Of a stretch of 64,000 bases of DNA, positions 34,441 to 46,849 are shown piece by piece. A model generated the notes under the pieces. The model saw only the letters and a list, made by a program, of their open reading frames with translations, was not told the origin of the DNA and made no database searches. The DNA comes from Gigaspora margarita. Taxonomy: Eukaryota; Glomeromycota; Glomeromycetes; Diversisporales; Gigasporaceae. Location: assembly GCA_009809945.1 (NCBI GenBank), contig WTPW01000159.1:316786-380785 (forward strand), read 5' to 3'. Positions within the stretch are counted from its first letter, which is position 1; every line of letters begins with the position of its first letter. Both the position numbers and the translations under genes were made by a program.

Positions 34441-35545
34441 ATATTTTTATTAAAAGAGAACAAAAATACATTATCAAATGCTACTTTTTCACTGCCAGCC
34501 TTAGCCTTACAAATAAAATATGATTTGCACAGTTATATTTAAGCACTTATTTATAACCTGCCAGAGTAGATATCACTTCACTACTATTTAGGAATATTAT
34601 CTTCCTAATAGATCACTGCCGTGGTATCTACAGCCCATCATAACTACTAACTTTTCTTTAAAACTTCTTCTATCTAGATCTGACAGATATGTTAACTAAC
34701 AATAACTACATATAACTACATAATGAAACTAAAAAAATAGTAGTATATGAAAGGAGTATATAAAGGGGCTAAGAAAAAGGAAAGTATAAAAAATAATAGA
34801 AACTAACTAAATGACCAGAAAAAAAAGAGACAAGATAAAAAAACAAAATAAGTCTATGGTCTGATATACACCTGTTAGAAAATAAGAAAAAGAGAAAGAA
34901 AAATAATAAAAAATTATATAATACTGCGCAAGAAATCACCTTATCCAAGTATTATATGTATGTACAAAAAAACTAAAGGAATGTTCTGAAATTTATTTTT
35001 TGCAGATCAGCCAACTTCTCTGTGCTACATCTCATTACACATCTGTTTCTGTTTATCAACTTGTATACCTTCTTCCTAATTAGAATAGGAACAACAATGC
35101 CAATCTTTTGAAGAAGATAAACTGATTTTCCTACTTTTTATCCAAAATCCCAAAAAAAAAACTTCTAGTGAGAATATGATAGCAGATATATAAATATTAT
35201 GTTCTTGTTACCAAATGACCTTAAAGAGCATATTGAAAAACTCATTTTTTAGTTTACTGCCTAGCCAATTATATATCTTTGTTAACAAAAAAAACTTTTA
35301 CAGAATTTCTTGTACCAAGAGCACCTACAGCTAGTTATTTTGTACAACTGACGCTTCTGGCTTGCATGCTGAATATATAAAGAAGTTCCAAAGAAACTAA
35401 AAAAGATGTTGACCTTTATAAAAACTAGTAATATAGCTACTTCATCTTTTACTAAAAAATTTTTTGTTTTTCTTTTGTTCAGAATTTGGACAAGTGATTA
35501 TTGAAAAGAGTTTTGAGTTTTTTTACAATAATTTAAGTTTTAAAA
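34441..35545. repeat. Dispersed repeat R1, copy 1 (about 1.1 kb)
   Basis: Matches 60608-62397 over its length; shared landmarks TTATCAAATGCT, GAATATATAAAGAAGT, and TTTATAAAAACTAGTA near the right end. Lacks the two MITEs present in the other copy, so it serves as an empty-site comparison. Family unknown; conserved short translations on either strand are not convincing. Confidence 0.65.
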
Positions 35546-35755
35546 AATTACTATTTTCATATATATATAATATTGCACAATATTATATAATTTAATTATT
35601 TTAAAAAGTACTGTATAGAATTTTATAATCTTTTTTTTTTATATAAAAGGTATAGATTTAAAGAAATTATATTTTAGTTTTTAGCTTTATATCTTATATA
35701 TTAGCTTTGTACAAATATTTAAAAAGTGTCTACAATAATATGTAACCCTACTGTA

Positions 35756-35980
35756 TAAAATGCATTTTACTTATTTGCGCAAACCAAAAAATGAAATCTG
35801 ATTTGAAATAAGCTAAATATGTGAGATAAATATTTAGAGATAAAGCTTTAACTTTAGAGGCTATAGAGTATAGGGTTAGAGTTATGCTTACTTTATGTAA
35901 ATTTTATTCATGTCATTTTAATTAGTGCACCAAAATTAAATTAAACATTAGTTTTTGCATATTTTTGCTTTTTTCTTCTT
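35756..35980. other. AT-rich spacer
   Basis: Between the TIR shell and the split exon. Nothing recognised. Confidence 0.4.
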
Positions 35981-36035
35981 TTATGCATATTTGGATTCTT
36001 CATCATGCTGATCCGGAATGGTCAAAATTTGCACT
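35981..36035 (-). pseudogene. Last part of a host-like exon, 3' of a hAT insertion
   Basis: Minus strand. Continues, after removal of the hAT element and one copy of its target duplication, the frame that enters from 44377-44340. The reading is AN-QRVQ-ILTIPDQHDEESK and ends in TAA at 35983-35981. Only about 18 residues; family not recognised. The frame match across an 8.3-kb insertion supports a broken gene, but the piece is short and could be chance. Confidence 0.4.
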
Positions 36036-36198
36036 CTCTGGTTCAGTATTGGGTTGGGCATTGGACATGTTCAATGTTTAGTCTATGTCCAGTCCAGTCC
36101 AATCCATTGGACTAAAGGAGGTTGGATATTGGACATGGTGTAACATTAAATTAGTTTATAGTCATGTGATAATTAACCAATAAAATCATAATTTTATG

Positions 36199-36367
36199 CA
36201 GTTGAACCTCTCCAAACCTGTATACATAGTGGACAAGTTTTGTAGTATTGAGATATTATTGAATTCAAAATAATTATAAACTATTAGAAACAGACTTGGT
36301 AAATTAATTGTTATCGGATTTGACAGGTTACTGTTTTTAACAGGATTGGCTTTGGGAGGTTCAACTG
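36199..36367. mobile_element. Small TIR element, 169 bp
   Basis: Inverted CAGTTGAACCTC...AAACC ends, pogo-like in style; flanks are not a clean TA. Confidence 0.65.
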
Positions 36368-36392
36368 CGTTATATAATATTTATTAATTATA

Positions 36393-36543
36393 ATATGAAA
36401 AGGTGAAACCTGCGACAGAGATAGTTACGTTATTATGCAGATCTTACTTAGTTAGGGTTAGTGATACTATTTTAGATAGTGATCTATATCAATAATATAA
36501 TCAACTTCACAGGTCCCTTCGCAGGTTTCACCCTATCATATTT
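36393..36543. mobile_element. Small TIR element, ~150 bp
   Basis: Inverted ATATGAAAAGGTGAAACCTG and its partner ending TTTCACCCTATCATAT. Ends resemble those at 26791. Confidence 0.65.
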
Positions 36544-38075
36544 TAATTAATATTAACTGATAGATATAAAGTTTAAGTGTATATGCATTATATATGCAGG
36601 TGCATTATTTTGACCATATTATATAAAAAGCATTTGCATAGTTGATAAATTCACCTTAGCCCAAATCGCATAATATTTCAGAATAAATATGAATATAATT
36701 CGAAGCTATTTATATATGTATATATTTACATTATTGTCAAGTAAAACAAATATAAAAATGACACACAAATGTTATTATGAAAATATGATATCTGATATAG
36801 TAAACTAAATTTAGTAACTAGATGTCATCACTTGAAACCAGAAATGGAAGACCTGGATAGTAGTTAGATTTGTATGTTTAATATAATAAAGAAATATCCA
36901 GTTTATTAATAATTCAAATAGCCATATAAGAGAAAGGTAATTCAATTATTCTTTGACATTTTTATTATAATTATTTTATAACAGCCAACAAAGCCTTATC
37001 AATTTTTTAACATTATTATAGATTAGATTTTTGATTTATTTAGTTATTCGTTGATGTGCAATGCAATGATTGTATGCACATACAAGTATTTATATATGTA
37101 TGGGTAGTTAAAATAAAACTTAAAATCACGAATATTTTTATTATTATTATGGACAGAACTGACGTGAATTAATGTAGCATGAGTCATAAATATAATTTCT
37201 ATATTTAAATAATTTATTGTTTATGTCAAGAAACATGCCATTATAAAATAATTTTGAGGCAACAGAAATATTTGATTAATTGTTTAACTCAAAATAATTT
37301 GCAGATATCAGATAATCAAACAGTAAATGCAAATTTGGGAACCAATTTTATGAGCTTTCTCTGTTTTGTCAACTATTGTGCTAATGTTATTGTTATAGGT
37401 AATAGCAGGTGGATCAAAATCAATAATACAGAAATTTTTAGAATCAGGTCTTATTCTATATAGAATGGTATAACAGCAATCTTAGACAATGACTATGTGA
37501 AAATAAATTACAAAATCAGGTATCGTACTTTCAAAGTTAGACTAACTATTTTATGTGACACAAAATACAGAAGTAAGTGTTATATCGATATGAATATTTA
37601 ATATGCGAAGTTTCTATATGAATTTACACCTTTGCTTCACCATATGCATTTATTCAATAAAATGCAAGATTTTGCGTACAAATAACATTTAATTTGCAAT
37701 ATAACTATACACTATTCCGTCTCTAGTATACAATTTTGCATACTACACAATTTAGTTATTTTTCAAATGAAATCAAGAGTTTTTTAATTATATACAATTA
37801 AATGTTTTAAGATCTGAGCAATTCTGAAATACTTTCAAATTAAAAGATTACCTTGAAGTTTGTGTTTCAAAAGTCTTTATAAAATTCTTCTAAGACTTTT
37901 CTAATACAAATTACATCAATATATTTGTTTATTGCATGAGATTGTTTCAGAAGTTATTAATATTTGATATCTAATGCCAATATCTAACTCTAATATTACA
38001 AACTTATAACTATTTAATTATTATTTATGCTTATATTAAATTGAAAATTTTTATCAATTGTTTGTAAGTATTACA

Positions 38076-38342
38076 GTCACAAGATAATGATATGAACTGA
38101 TATGAAACAGATATTTGGCGCAAATAAGATATCTATAGGTTACAATTCAGATTTATATTAGTATTCAAGAAATATCGCAAACTATAACTCAATAGATAAA
38201 TCCAAATCTATAGAGCTATTAGATAAACTTTTGGTTAAGCTATTGGTTTGCTGATATCTTGAATGCCAATATAAATCTAAATTGTATCTTATAGTTATCT
38301 AATTTTGCACCAAATATCTGGTTTATATCAGGATCTTGTGAT
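38076..38342. mobile_element. Hairpin element, 267 bp, inside the hAT
   Basis: Inverted arms GTCACAAGAT...CAGATATTTGG...TTCAGATTTATATT over about 110 bp each. Confidence 0.65.
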
Positions 38343-39111
38343 GCCAATTTGAACCTGATTTGCTTTATTTCAATCTGTGTATTATATTATAAACTTATAG
38401 ACTTAACTGAGTTAAGATTATATTTTTCTAAACTTAAATAATACATTAATGTAACAAGTAGTTGTTAGTCTGTGATATTTTTACAATTATTTTGGCTCAA
38501 GTTAATATAATTAGCTCTAAAAATATTGTTGTAGTTTTGATATAAAAAAATTTCTAAATTATCTAATATTAGAATAATTCAAACCAATGCTAAATATAAA
38601 TGAACTTTTATTTTCATATATGCGGTACTTTGAAACTTTATTATTACAAAAAATATCAAAAGATTAAATATTTATTCTTTAAACATTTTAATACAGGAAA
38701 TATTGAATAAAATATTGTTTTTTTAATAACATGATTGTTTATATTAGCAAATAATATTATTTTCAATCTGCTTAAATAATTTAAATAGATTCTAAATCTT
38801 AAATTCACCAAATTAAACCAAATAACTGATTATAGTAAATTTATAAGTTTAGTTTCAGGTTTTAATTTGCTATTTATTAATATTTAATTCTAACAAGCTA
38901 CATATTGTTTCATTAATTATTCATCAACAAACTAGCATAAATGAAACAAAAAATAAGCTTTATATATTTTAGTCTAATATAAGTTCAATAATAATTATCT
39001 TTTTATATAATTATTTATATAGAAATGCATACAAATTAAAAATTGAATTATATATATATAATGCTAAAGTTTTAAATAAAGAAATATTTTTCAAAGTTAA
39101 CATCATTACAA

Positions 39112-41857
39112 ATGGGAAAAAACAAACCTACATGACATCATTTAACTCAATATATAGAAGTTTTAAAGGAAAAATCTAATGAATATAACCAATTTGCTAT
39201 TTGTAAATCATGTAAAGAAGCCAAAGGTGATAACTATGCGTATTTACATAAATTTGTTAATACAAAGTAGCTTGTTAAGTCACATTTAAAGAACTGTGTA
39301 TATTTTAAAAATCAGAAAGGAGAAAATGAAGCTGAAAAATTATTAAATAACACAGATAATGAGAAATCAAAAAAGTGCAAATATAAATGTAAGTTATATT
39401 AATTTTTTATCTTCAAAATTTTTATATTACTAAATTTTTAAATAATATTTAATAGCTAAAGATAATGAATCTAGTGATCAAAGTCAAGATGATTTAGGAG
39501 CATACAAAGAACTATTAGATCTTCATACTATATGTAAGCTTTCTAAAACTGAGCAATCACAGTTTGATTATCTAATTCTCAAAATGACAGTAGTAAATGG
39601 ATGGGGCTTTAGATGGGTTGAAAATCCAGACTCATTAGCACCTTTTAAATATCTTAATCCTAAAATTATACTTCTATCCCGCAAACAATTAAATGAAAAA
39701 ATTCTGAATAAAGCAGTTACTGAATTTATGTTCAAAATTGAAAAAATTGCACAAAATGATATAGTAGATGTTACTGTAACACTAGATAGCTGAACTAATG
39801 TATTCAAGCAAAACTTGTTAGAAAGTGTTCTAATAACTTCATTTGGCGAACCTTTAATATGGAAAGCTCAAGATGTTAGTGCTAAAAGATCACGTACTAA
39901 TAATATTATTTTAAAAGTTGAAGAGTTGTTTAATGAGTTAAAGCTTAAAAATATCAAAGCTATAGCTTTAGTAACAGATAGTGCAGCAGCTTATACTGCA
40001 GCAAGATAATTATATTTTTTAATTCTGTATTTTTAATTATAATAAGCTAGCTTCTTTTAAAATAATTTAACAGGTTCAAAAAAAAAACTTTATATATGTT
40101 AGAATCTAATAGAATTAATAGCCAAATTAGAATTTATTATAAATTTAAACATTTTATTTAAATAATTTAATAAAAATAATTTGATTTATTTTTTATTGTA
40201 AAATACAGTTGCAAGTAAAATATACAAACAAGATTTTTTTGCTGTGTTTTGCTCACCAGATCAATTTAAGTATTGGTGAAATTTTCAAGGAATTACCAAC
40301 TTTTAAAAATGATATTGATGATGCAACTACTGTTACTTCATATTTTGGAAATGTTAATCATGTATATTTTATTGAAAAATTGCAGAAACAACAGAATAAC
40401 TTATACTATAAATATATAACTCTTATCAAACCAGGTGTAACCCAATGGAATTCATGTTATTATTGTTTAGAAAGTCTTCTCAAGACAAAAGAAGCTCTTA
40501 AAGTAAATACTAATTAATAATATAATTGCTTATTTTCTCAATAGTTATTTCTCTTATAACTATTATCTAATATTGTATAGAATAAATTAATTATTAATAT
40601 TATTATTACTAAATTATTACCTATACAATATTAGATAAATAACTTGTAAAAGAAATAACTATCAGCAAAATAAGATGTTACTAACTTTTAATCTAAATTT
40701 TAGATATTAGTTGCAAAATATGAGCCTTGTAATGATTCAAGTGATGATGAATCTTTTGATTTTTAAAGCACTTCTGAATTGCTATTACTATACAAAATAT
40801 GCAATTTATAAATGATGATAATTGGTGGCGACAAATAAAAAATCTAAAATCTTTATTGTTGCCATATTGTGCTTGTCTTAACTTATTGCAGTAAGACAAA
40901 GCAAGACTTTTTGAAGTATTACACTCTTTTGGGTATTTGGCTAAAATGGTTAAAGAATATCATGATATTCATCTTAGACAGCAACTTTTGAGCTATTTAG
41001 AAAAGCGATGGAATTCTTGGGAGCAACCATTATTAATATTATCTTTTGTTCTTCACCTAATGTATCAAATAGAAAAATTTAATCCAGAATTAGAATCTTT
41101 AACCTGGGTTGATATAGGTAAATATATTTAATATTATTATATTGAATGGTTTCAACAATAGCCAAACTCAATTTTACGAGAACTTGAACTTTTTCGGCAA
41201 AAAAAATTACTATTTAATATCAGTACTTCAAGACAATTTGGTAGTGATGTAATTGGATATCTGGACTATTGTACTTCTTGTGCAAAAGAACTAGATCAGA
41301 TGGCATTATGAATTCATGGAATATATATAAATGCAGTCTCTATTGAATGACTTTGGTCTTCAATAGGCTTTATTCATTCTAATCAACATAATAGATTGCT
41401 AGTTAATATTTTTTTTTACTTGCTTTTTATTCATATTATTAATTATTTTTTATAGTTTCAAAAAGTATTAGCAATTAGTCAATTACATGGAATTATTAAT
41501 CGAAATTACCGCATTCAGGAATTGGAAGAACTTAAAAAGCTTTATGACACAACCTCAACAACCTTTTTATTAAGTCATAACAATAAAAAGCATACCTCAA
41601 TAGTTCAAGATACTGACAATGAAGATGACTATATCAAAATTGAAGAGGATGAAGATAATGATGATATTTCATTATGGACACCAATTTCTGATAATGATAC
41701 TGATGAAGATGCTTTATCAGATTCTAAATTAACTAATAATTTTAATGAAATATTGGTTAATCAAGAATATATAGTAAAAGATCGGAGAGCCAAGTGGCCA
41801 TTAAGTAATTTGTTTCTAGATAATATAGAAGCACTATTTTTTGCGACTAATATTTAG
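39112..41857 (+). pseudogene. hAT transposase, near full-length, decayed
   Basis: BED-type finger in exon 1 (39112-39388; C31, C34, H58, C62). Intron 39389-39455 (GTAAGT...AG). Exon 2 (39456 to ~40006) holds the catalytic TLD-S-x-TN motif (D at 39785) and second Asp in ALVTDSAAAY (D at 39977). Exon from 40209 has CFAHQINLS and TQWNS. Intron 40503-40703; further exons to 41401; intron 41402-41455; last exon 41456-41857 ends in an acidic tail and TAG. The hATC dimerisation region (AVSIE-LWSSIGF) is at about 41330-41370. In-frame stops: 39133, 39268, 39791, 41129, 41159, 41309, 41348, plus a lost splice donor near 40007 and a frame change near 40770-40800. Each stop is one transition from W, Q or R. 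No RNA or protein function is expected. Confidence 0.9.
40529..40674. mobile_element. Hairpin MITE inside a transposase intron, ~146 bp
   Basis: Inverted arms TTATTTT...ATAGTTATTTCT and TATCTAATATTGTATAG around an AT core. Lies within intron 40503-40703 and accounts for most of that intron's unusual length. Confidence 0.65.
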
Positions 41858-42356
41858 TTCTTTAGTAAAGAATATAATATTTTTAAGATAAAATATAGGA
41901 CTAAGAGTTTTTTAAAAAATAAAATAACACATATAGAAAAATATCAATTCAAAATTGTAGCTTTTTTTATTTATTATAATCTAAACTATTTACAATACTA
42001 AGAGAAAATGTAACTTTGAGCTTTTATAATTTGTATTAGTAGAATGTGTTTATGAAAACATTGTTAAAAGTCTAAAGTTCTATTTTATTTTGACAGAGTC
42101 AATTTTTTTATTATCTATACATATATATAGAGTATGTATATACAACATTTTTTATACACTTTATTTGGATTTTTTTAAAGAAAAATTTTAAACATATCAT
42201 AAGTTATGTGATTTTAAAATATCAGATTTATATACCATTTAAATGCAAAATAATGCTCATAGGCATTGTTTTGAAGATCAAAACCTACAAAAATAGTTTT
42301 CGCAGTCTCTAAATTAATGCACAGTAGCATATAATTATTTTTGAAAGATGATATAC

Positions 42357-42545
42357 AGTTAATTTTCTATAAATGCATTCTTTATAAATATGCTTCGCAT
42401 GCACTTTTTATAAATGCACTTCATATGCACTTTCTTTCTATGAGTGCAATTCACATACATTTTCTTTCTATAAGTGCAATTTACATATATTTTTTTCTAT
42501 AAGTGCACTTCATCTGTACTATTTTTTTATATAAGTGCACATCAT
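42357..42545. repeat. Degenerate tandem repeat, unit like CTATAAGTGCACTTCACATG
   Basis: About seven diverged copies of a ~27-bp unit; single related units recur near 43361-43400. Confidence 0.6.
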
Positions 42546-44228
42546 TTGATCTGCCTAATACTGTAATACGATTTGGGTAGCTGCACAATGCAGTCGTGCT
42601 AAAACAGGAATGTGATGTAACTGTTATCTTGCTCAACTGGTTATCAATTTATAGACGTCTCACTTGGAACAAGACACACACTGAAAAAAATTTCAGGTAT
42701 AAAGTGTCTTTACTTCTGTGAAGTAATTTTTGGTGAGTTGCTGCTACTGAATAGAATATTAAGTAAAAACTCAATAAAATTGCAATAGTACAATAAATAC
42801 AATTTGAATCTTAAGGCTGTCTGATAGCAATATGATAGAAAATATTTTATCTGATTTCGTTCTACCATATGATACATATTACTGTGTTCTTAGAATAACA
42901 CAAATACCAAATCTGGTGTTATGATCAGTTGGGAGAGCTTGATGAAATTGGGCCAGTTTAGTTTGATCATGAACAAATTGTAATTAAGGTTAAAACAAGT
43001 AATTGTTCACCTGTCTGGAGATTTGATTACTAGTTTGCAGATTTGATCACCTATTTGGGGCTTTGGTCACCTGTTTGGAGATTCAATCACCTGACTATGC
43101 CACAAAATATGCCAAAAAAGAAATAAATAATGATAAAAAATAATATACTAACTAAAAATAGAAGATGTTGAGTATAAAAAATACCAGTATGCTCATACAC
43201 AAACAGTAGAAGTAAGTTATACTAGCACAGCACATTAACATGTAAAATGATAGCTTTTTAATGCCCAATCAAATGCAAGATTTTGCGAACTTGCCATTCT
43301 AGATAGCAGGTAACTATACACTCTATCAATTTGCATGACTGCATTCCCAGTATATATAGATTACATTCTATAAGTGCACAGTCCATAATTGCACTTTTCC
43401 TATTGTATGTATTTATGAAAGATTAATTGGCGGCTATTAAGGTTTCTTGGAACTGGAGCCAAATTTTGATATTTACTTATGCTAGAATAAGACAAATTGG
43501 CTACAATAATATTTGTTGTTGGGTGGTGATTATTTTTGCTACCTTTAAGGCTCGTTTATTGATGTCCATAGTGAGAAAATTCCCTGCTAGTCAGTTTTTT
43601 ACTAGCGAAATCACAATATTGCTGCAGCTAGTATCAAAATTCGAAATTGTGATATTAGAGATTTGAATTTCCTATTAGTTTTACCTCCACACATTTGTAT
43701 ATAGATCATTGTCTTTATTTAGTATAAATATCTTTTATTTTTATTTTTGTATAATTCATTTAAAGTTAGTAAAATCAGTATAAACTCATAATTAACATAT
43801 AATATAAATTTTCACAACACTAATATGTTAGCATATATATATATATATGTTATAAATAGTAAAATTTTAATAGAATCGAATGTTTGGAATAACACATCAA
43901 TATGTTGGGCTTAAAATTTAATGAATGAATTCATAAAATAATAAACGCATTGGATAACATATCAATGTGTTAGGTAGCACATCAAACGTGTAGTGTATTA
44001 AATTTAAATTTATATAGGATATACATTAGAAATAAGTCATATCTTTTATGACCTTAAATTAAAAAATTATGTTTTTAGATTAAAATTTATGTAAAATATT
44101 GTTTATATGGCAGTTCCCACTTGGAAAAAATCCTCTACTTATATTAAAAAAGATAGCGAACTATATTGGATTCAAAAAATCAATCTTAATTAGACTAATT
44201 CAAAACCTTTATAATTAAAAAAATAAAA
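42546..44228. other. Right interior of the hAT, no supported gene
   Basis: Includes a moderately GC-richer patch at 43420-43680 that is open on the plus strand for 79 codons. No family is recognised and I do not call it a gene. Confidence 0.4.
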
Positions 44229-44339
44229 AAATTTTTATTAGACATATTGGACATAGACATATGTCCAAGTATATGTCCAATGTCTAGTTCATTCCAATAG
44301 GACTAAAATTAGATAGACATATGTCCAATGCCAACACTG

Positions 44340-44491
44340 CTCTGATTGGCTATTTCCTCTTCAGGAGTTTGTATTATCTGTACAAATAAGTGGATACATA
44401 TAAAATGATGCATGCTACAAGCAGGACTGCATCCATTACTGTTAAAAGCAAAATTCGCTCCCAAACATTCGATCATGTAATTTATACTCAA
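44340..44491 (-). pseudogene. Host-like exon 5' of the hAT insertion
   Basis: Minus strand. A probable last exon starts at 44377 after a TTATTTGTACAG acceptor and reads IIQTPEEEIANQ up to the insertion point. The frame is also open upstream to 44491, which contains a cysteine-rich stretch (GCSPACSMHH) that may be intron or exon. Pairs with 35981-36035 across the hAT element. Family not recognised. Confidence 0.4.
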
Positions 44492-44533
44492 TCACAAAGA
44501 ATCTCCTATCTTGTGATAGCTTAAACTTATTGA

Positions 44534-44874
44534 AACCAGCTATTTTATACAGTTTAGAAAACTACGCTAAGTATTGCAAATTCAAATGATAAAGTGATAC
44601 CCAACTGCAATTATTTCTAATTCTAGGAGCATATTTTGTCTCAATTTATACATTAATTGCACTGATATATGCAAATCATTCTCAATAAAGAACTTTCACT
44701 TTTATTGAATAATCATTATTGAGAATTCATAGCATACATTAGTGCAATTGGTGTATAAACTGAAGTGTGAAATACTTCTAGAAATAGATATAATTGCAGC
44801 TGGGTATTACAATCATCATTTGAATTTGTGATGCATAACATTAGCTAGTAGTTTCAACACTATATAAAACAGGC
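44534..44874. mobile_element. Hairpin element, ~340 bp
   Basis: Arms from CCAGCTATTTTATAC inwards to TTTGAATAAT, with AATTCAAATGAT and GATACCCAACTGCAATTAT mirrored on the right. Non-coding. Confidence 0.7.
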
Positions 44875-44925
44875 CAACCACTATTATTATTATTTAAATG
44901 CTATAAATACCAAAGAGTTTTACTA

Positions 44926-45272
44926 AAACGCACCTATGGTGTTTTACACCATGTTACACAAATCTATTAGAATAGCCAATCAAAATTTAAGATCAGGTGT
45001 AACATAAATTTCACTTTTTTTGTTTATTTTTTTTAAAAAAACACTCATATCTCAAAATTTTGCTTATGAAACCAACTTTAGGGCTCTAATTAAAAAAATT
45101 CCTTGCTAAATTTTGTATATACTAATGCCCCAATAAAATCCCAGGCCTCACCCTAACCCTTAAGTAATCAAAATTTTTATTTTTTGTTTTATAAAAATTT
45201 ATTTTTTTGTTTTTGTTACACAGATTTGCAAATCTAATTTACCTATGGTGGTAAAACACCATAAGTGCGTTT
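44926..45272. mobile_element. TIR element, 347 bp, TA-flanked
   Basis: Inverted AAACGCACCTATGGTGTTTT ends with TA on both sides; GTTACACA..AATCT is mirrored further in. Confidence 0.75.
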
Positions 45273-45471
45273 TATAATAATTGATACCAAATATTAAACT
45301 TTATTTAATATTTGGAACTACTATCCAGATCTATTTCAAATAATAGTATATACTAGAATGTAATGCTTTTCAATCTTTTAACATTAAAAAATTTTTACTT
45401 TATTTTAAATTTTACCGTTTTTTATTTATTTATTTATTTTTTAAAGAATTGGCTTAAAATAGAAATTTGAA

Positions 45472-45534
45472 GGTGAGTCAGTAGAAAAGGGCCAAATTTA
45501 TCTAATAAATTTGTCCCTTTTCTACTGACTCACC
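45472..45534. repeat. 63-bp perfect-stem hairpin
   Basis: GGTGAGTCAGTAGAAAAGGG is mirrored by CCCTTTTCTACTGACTCACC with an AAATTTAT...ATAAATTT inner stem. Confidence 0.85.
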
Positions 45535-46031
45535 CTATTTGTTTTTATTTTTTAATTTGAACTTTTTTTAAAAAAAATTTTTTTTAATTTAAATGATACT
45601 TTTTGGAAAAAGGTATCAAGTAGTCTGGGAAGGGTAATATTAGGAAAGAATAGTATTGAGAAAAAGAAGGGTGTGTCGAAGAAAGGTTATATTGGAAAAT
45701 CAGAAAAGGGTAGTGTTGAGGATAAAAAGGTAGTATTAGAAAAGGGTGTTATTTGGAACTTGGTGAGGTGGTAATTGTAGGAAATATGAATAATAGTTAT
45801 TAGATCAGTGGTTGTGTAGGAAATGAAGTAGTTGTTAAAGAGATATCGAATAGGTAGTTGTTTAGGGAGAAGTTTGTCAAGAAGAAACTTTGCTATAAGA
45901 GAGCATTGGGAATGTAATTGTTATGAATGAAATTAAATTCTCAATTTTATTGGTTAAACAAGTTTCAAAATTTTAGTATAGTTTTAAAGATTCAGAATTT
46001 TAATTAAGTTTAGGCAAGTTTTGGCTAGAAG
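45535..46031. other. Spacer with a purine-rich stretch
   Basis: 45600-45910 is G- and A-rich on the plus strand with repeated AGAAAAGGGT-like phrases. No frame that I can support. Confidence 0.35.
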
Positions 46032-46108
46032 AGTAATGCCTGAAACTGGTAATACCAGTTGCAGTTTTGGTTAACCCAATACTATAAAGTTTCAGGCTGC
46101 ATTATTAC
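46032..46108. repeat. Short inverted repeat, 77 bp
   Basis: AGTAATGCCTGAAACT at the left, inverted TAAAGTTTCAGGCTGCATTA at the right. Confidence 0.6.
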
Positions 46109-46849
46109 CTATTAGGTCATTTAAAATTTTATATTAAAACTAGAGATATAGTAATTTAGTTGGTCACAACTTTTTAATCAGTTATTTAAATTAAATATAT
46201 GTGTTGCATATAATTAACCAGAGTATTTTGTCATATTAATATATGTACTGCAAATAATTTTTATGCTTTCAACTAACCAAATGTAAATAAAATAAATATT
46301 TAAATAGTCATAAATTAACTTAAAATAATAAAAATTCTTTATATTTACAATATTAATGTAATTAAATAGTATATCTTATGAATAGTTTACTTTAAACATT
46401 TAGGTTAATAAATACTTACTAATTAAAATTAACAGCAATATTTATAATAGATTATTTTAATAAATAGATTATCGAACTTCATTTATTTGGTGAGTTCACA
46501 AATACAATATAAATAACCACTCTATGTTTTTTATATTTTATGAAATTTATTTATTTTTAAAAGGAAAATAAGGAGAATAATTAATTGAGTTCTATGAAAT
46601 GTAACTAAGTTGAAATAACTACTGTATTTTATAATACAGGACTCAAAAAAAATTGCAAATATAGTAAATTAAATAGCAGTATTTATAGAACTTATTTTTA
46701 ATACTTAGATTAATAAAAATCCTTTGTAGATTATTATGACAAATATTTGTGAATACTTTACAGAAACTAGTATTTTTTTTAGATGACTTTAAAATAGTTT
46801 AAGATAATATTAAAGTTATTAATATTATTTTTTTTATAATTAAAAGATT
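46109..46849. other. AT-rich spacer
   Basis: No genes or element ends are seen. Confidence 0.5.

Larger units (their letters stand above)
32192..35753. mobile_element. 3.56-kb TA-flanked TIR shell filled with nested elements
   Basis: TIRs starting CAGTGGGGATATAATATTGT (left) and CAGTAGGGTTACATATTATTG (right, inverse) extend for more than 150 bp into both ends (shared CACTTTTTAAA..TTTGTACAAA). TA at 32190-32191 and 35754-35755. pogo/Tc1-like in style. No transposase. Contains a hAT-like MITE, a 1-kb palindrome, an inverted repeat hit by a family-A MITE, and a dispersed repeat. Confidence 0.75.
36044..44339 (+). mobile_element. hAT DNA transposon with both ends and transposase, 8.3 kb
   Basis: TIRs CAGTATTGGGTTGGGCATTG at the left and the inverse of CAGTGTTGGCATTGGACATA at the right, with subterminal TTGGACAT repeats on both sides. 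8-bp flanks CTCTGGTT (36036-36043) and CTCTGATT (44340-44347) differ at one base. The transposase pseudogene lies at 39112-41857. The element is long for a hAT because smaller elements have inserted in it (36199, 36393, 38076, 40529). 37566-37740 and 43205-43345 share a diverged direct sequence (AATGCAAGATTTTGCG). No longer autonomous. Confidence 0.88.

Noticed and set aside
39112-41857. Alternative genetic code (TGA or TAG read as amino acid)
   Set aside because: Stops fall at conserved W, Q and R positions in a dead transposon, whereas the exons of the better-preserved gene at 58.5-59.15 kb contain no such codons internally; decay explains it.
43427-43666. 79-codon plus-strand frame
   Set aside because: No recognisable family and an equally plausible minus-strand reading; could be captured sequence, but the support is too weak for a gene call.
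45472-45534. Transcription terminator hairpin
   Set aside because: No bacterial-type context; the stem is too long and isolated, so it fits a MITE remnant.
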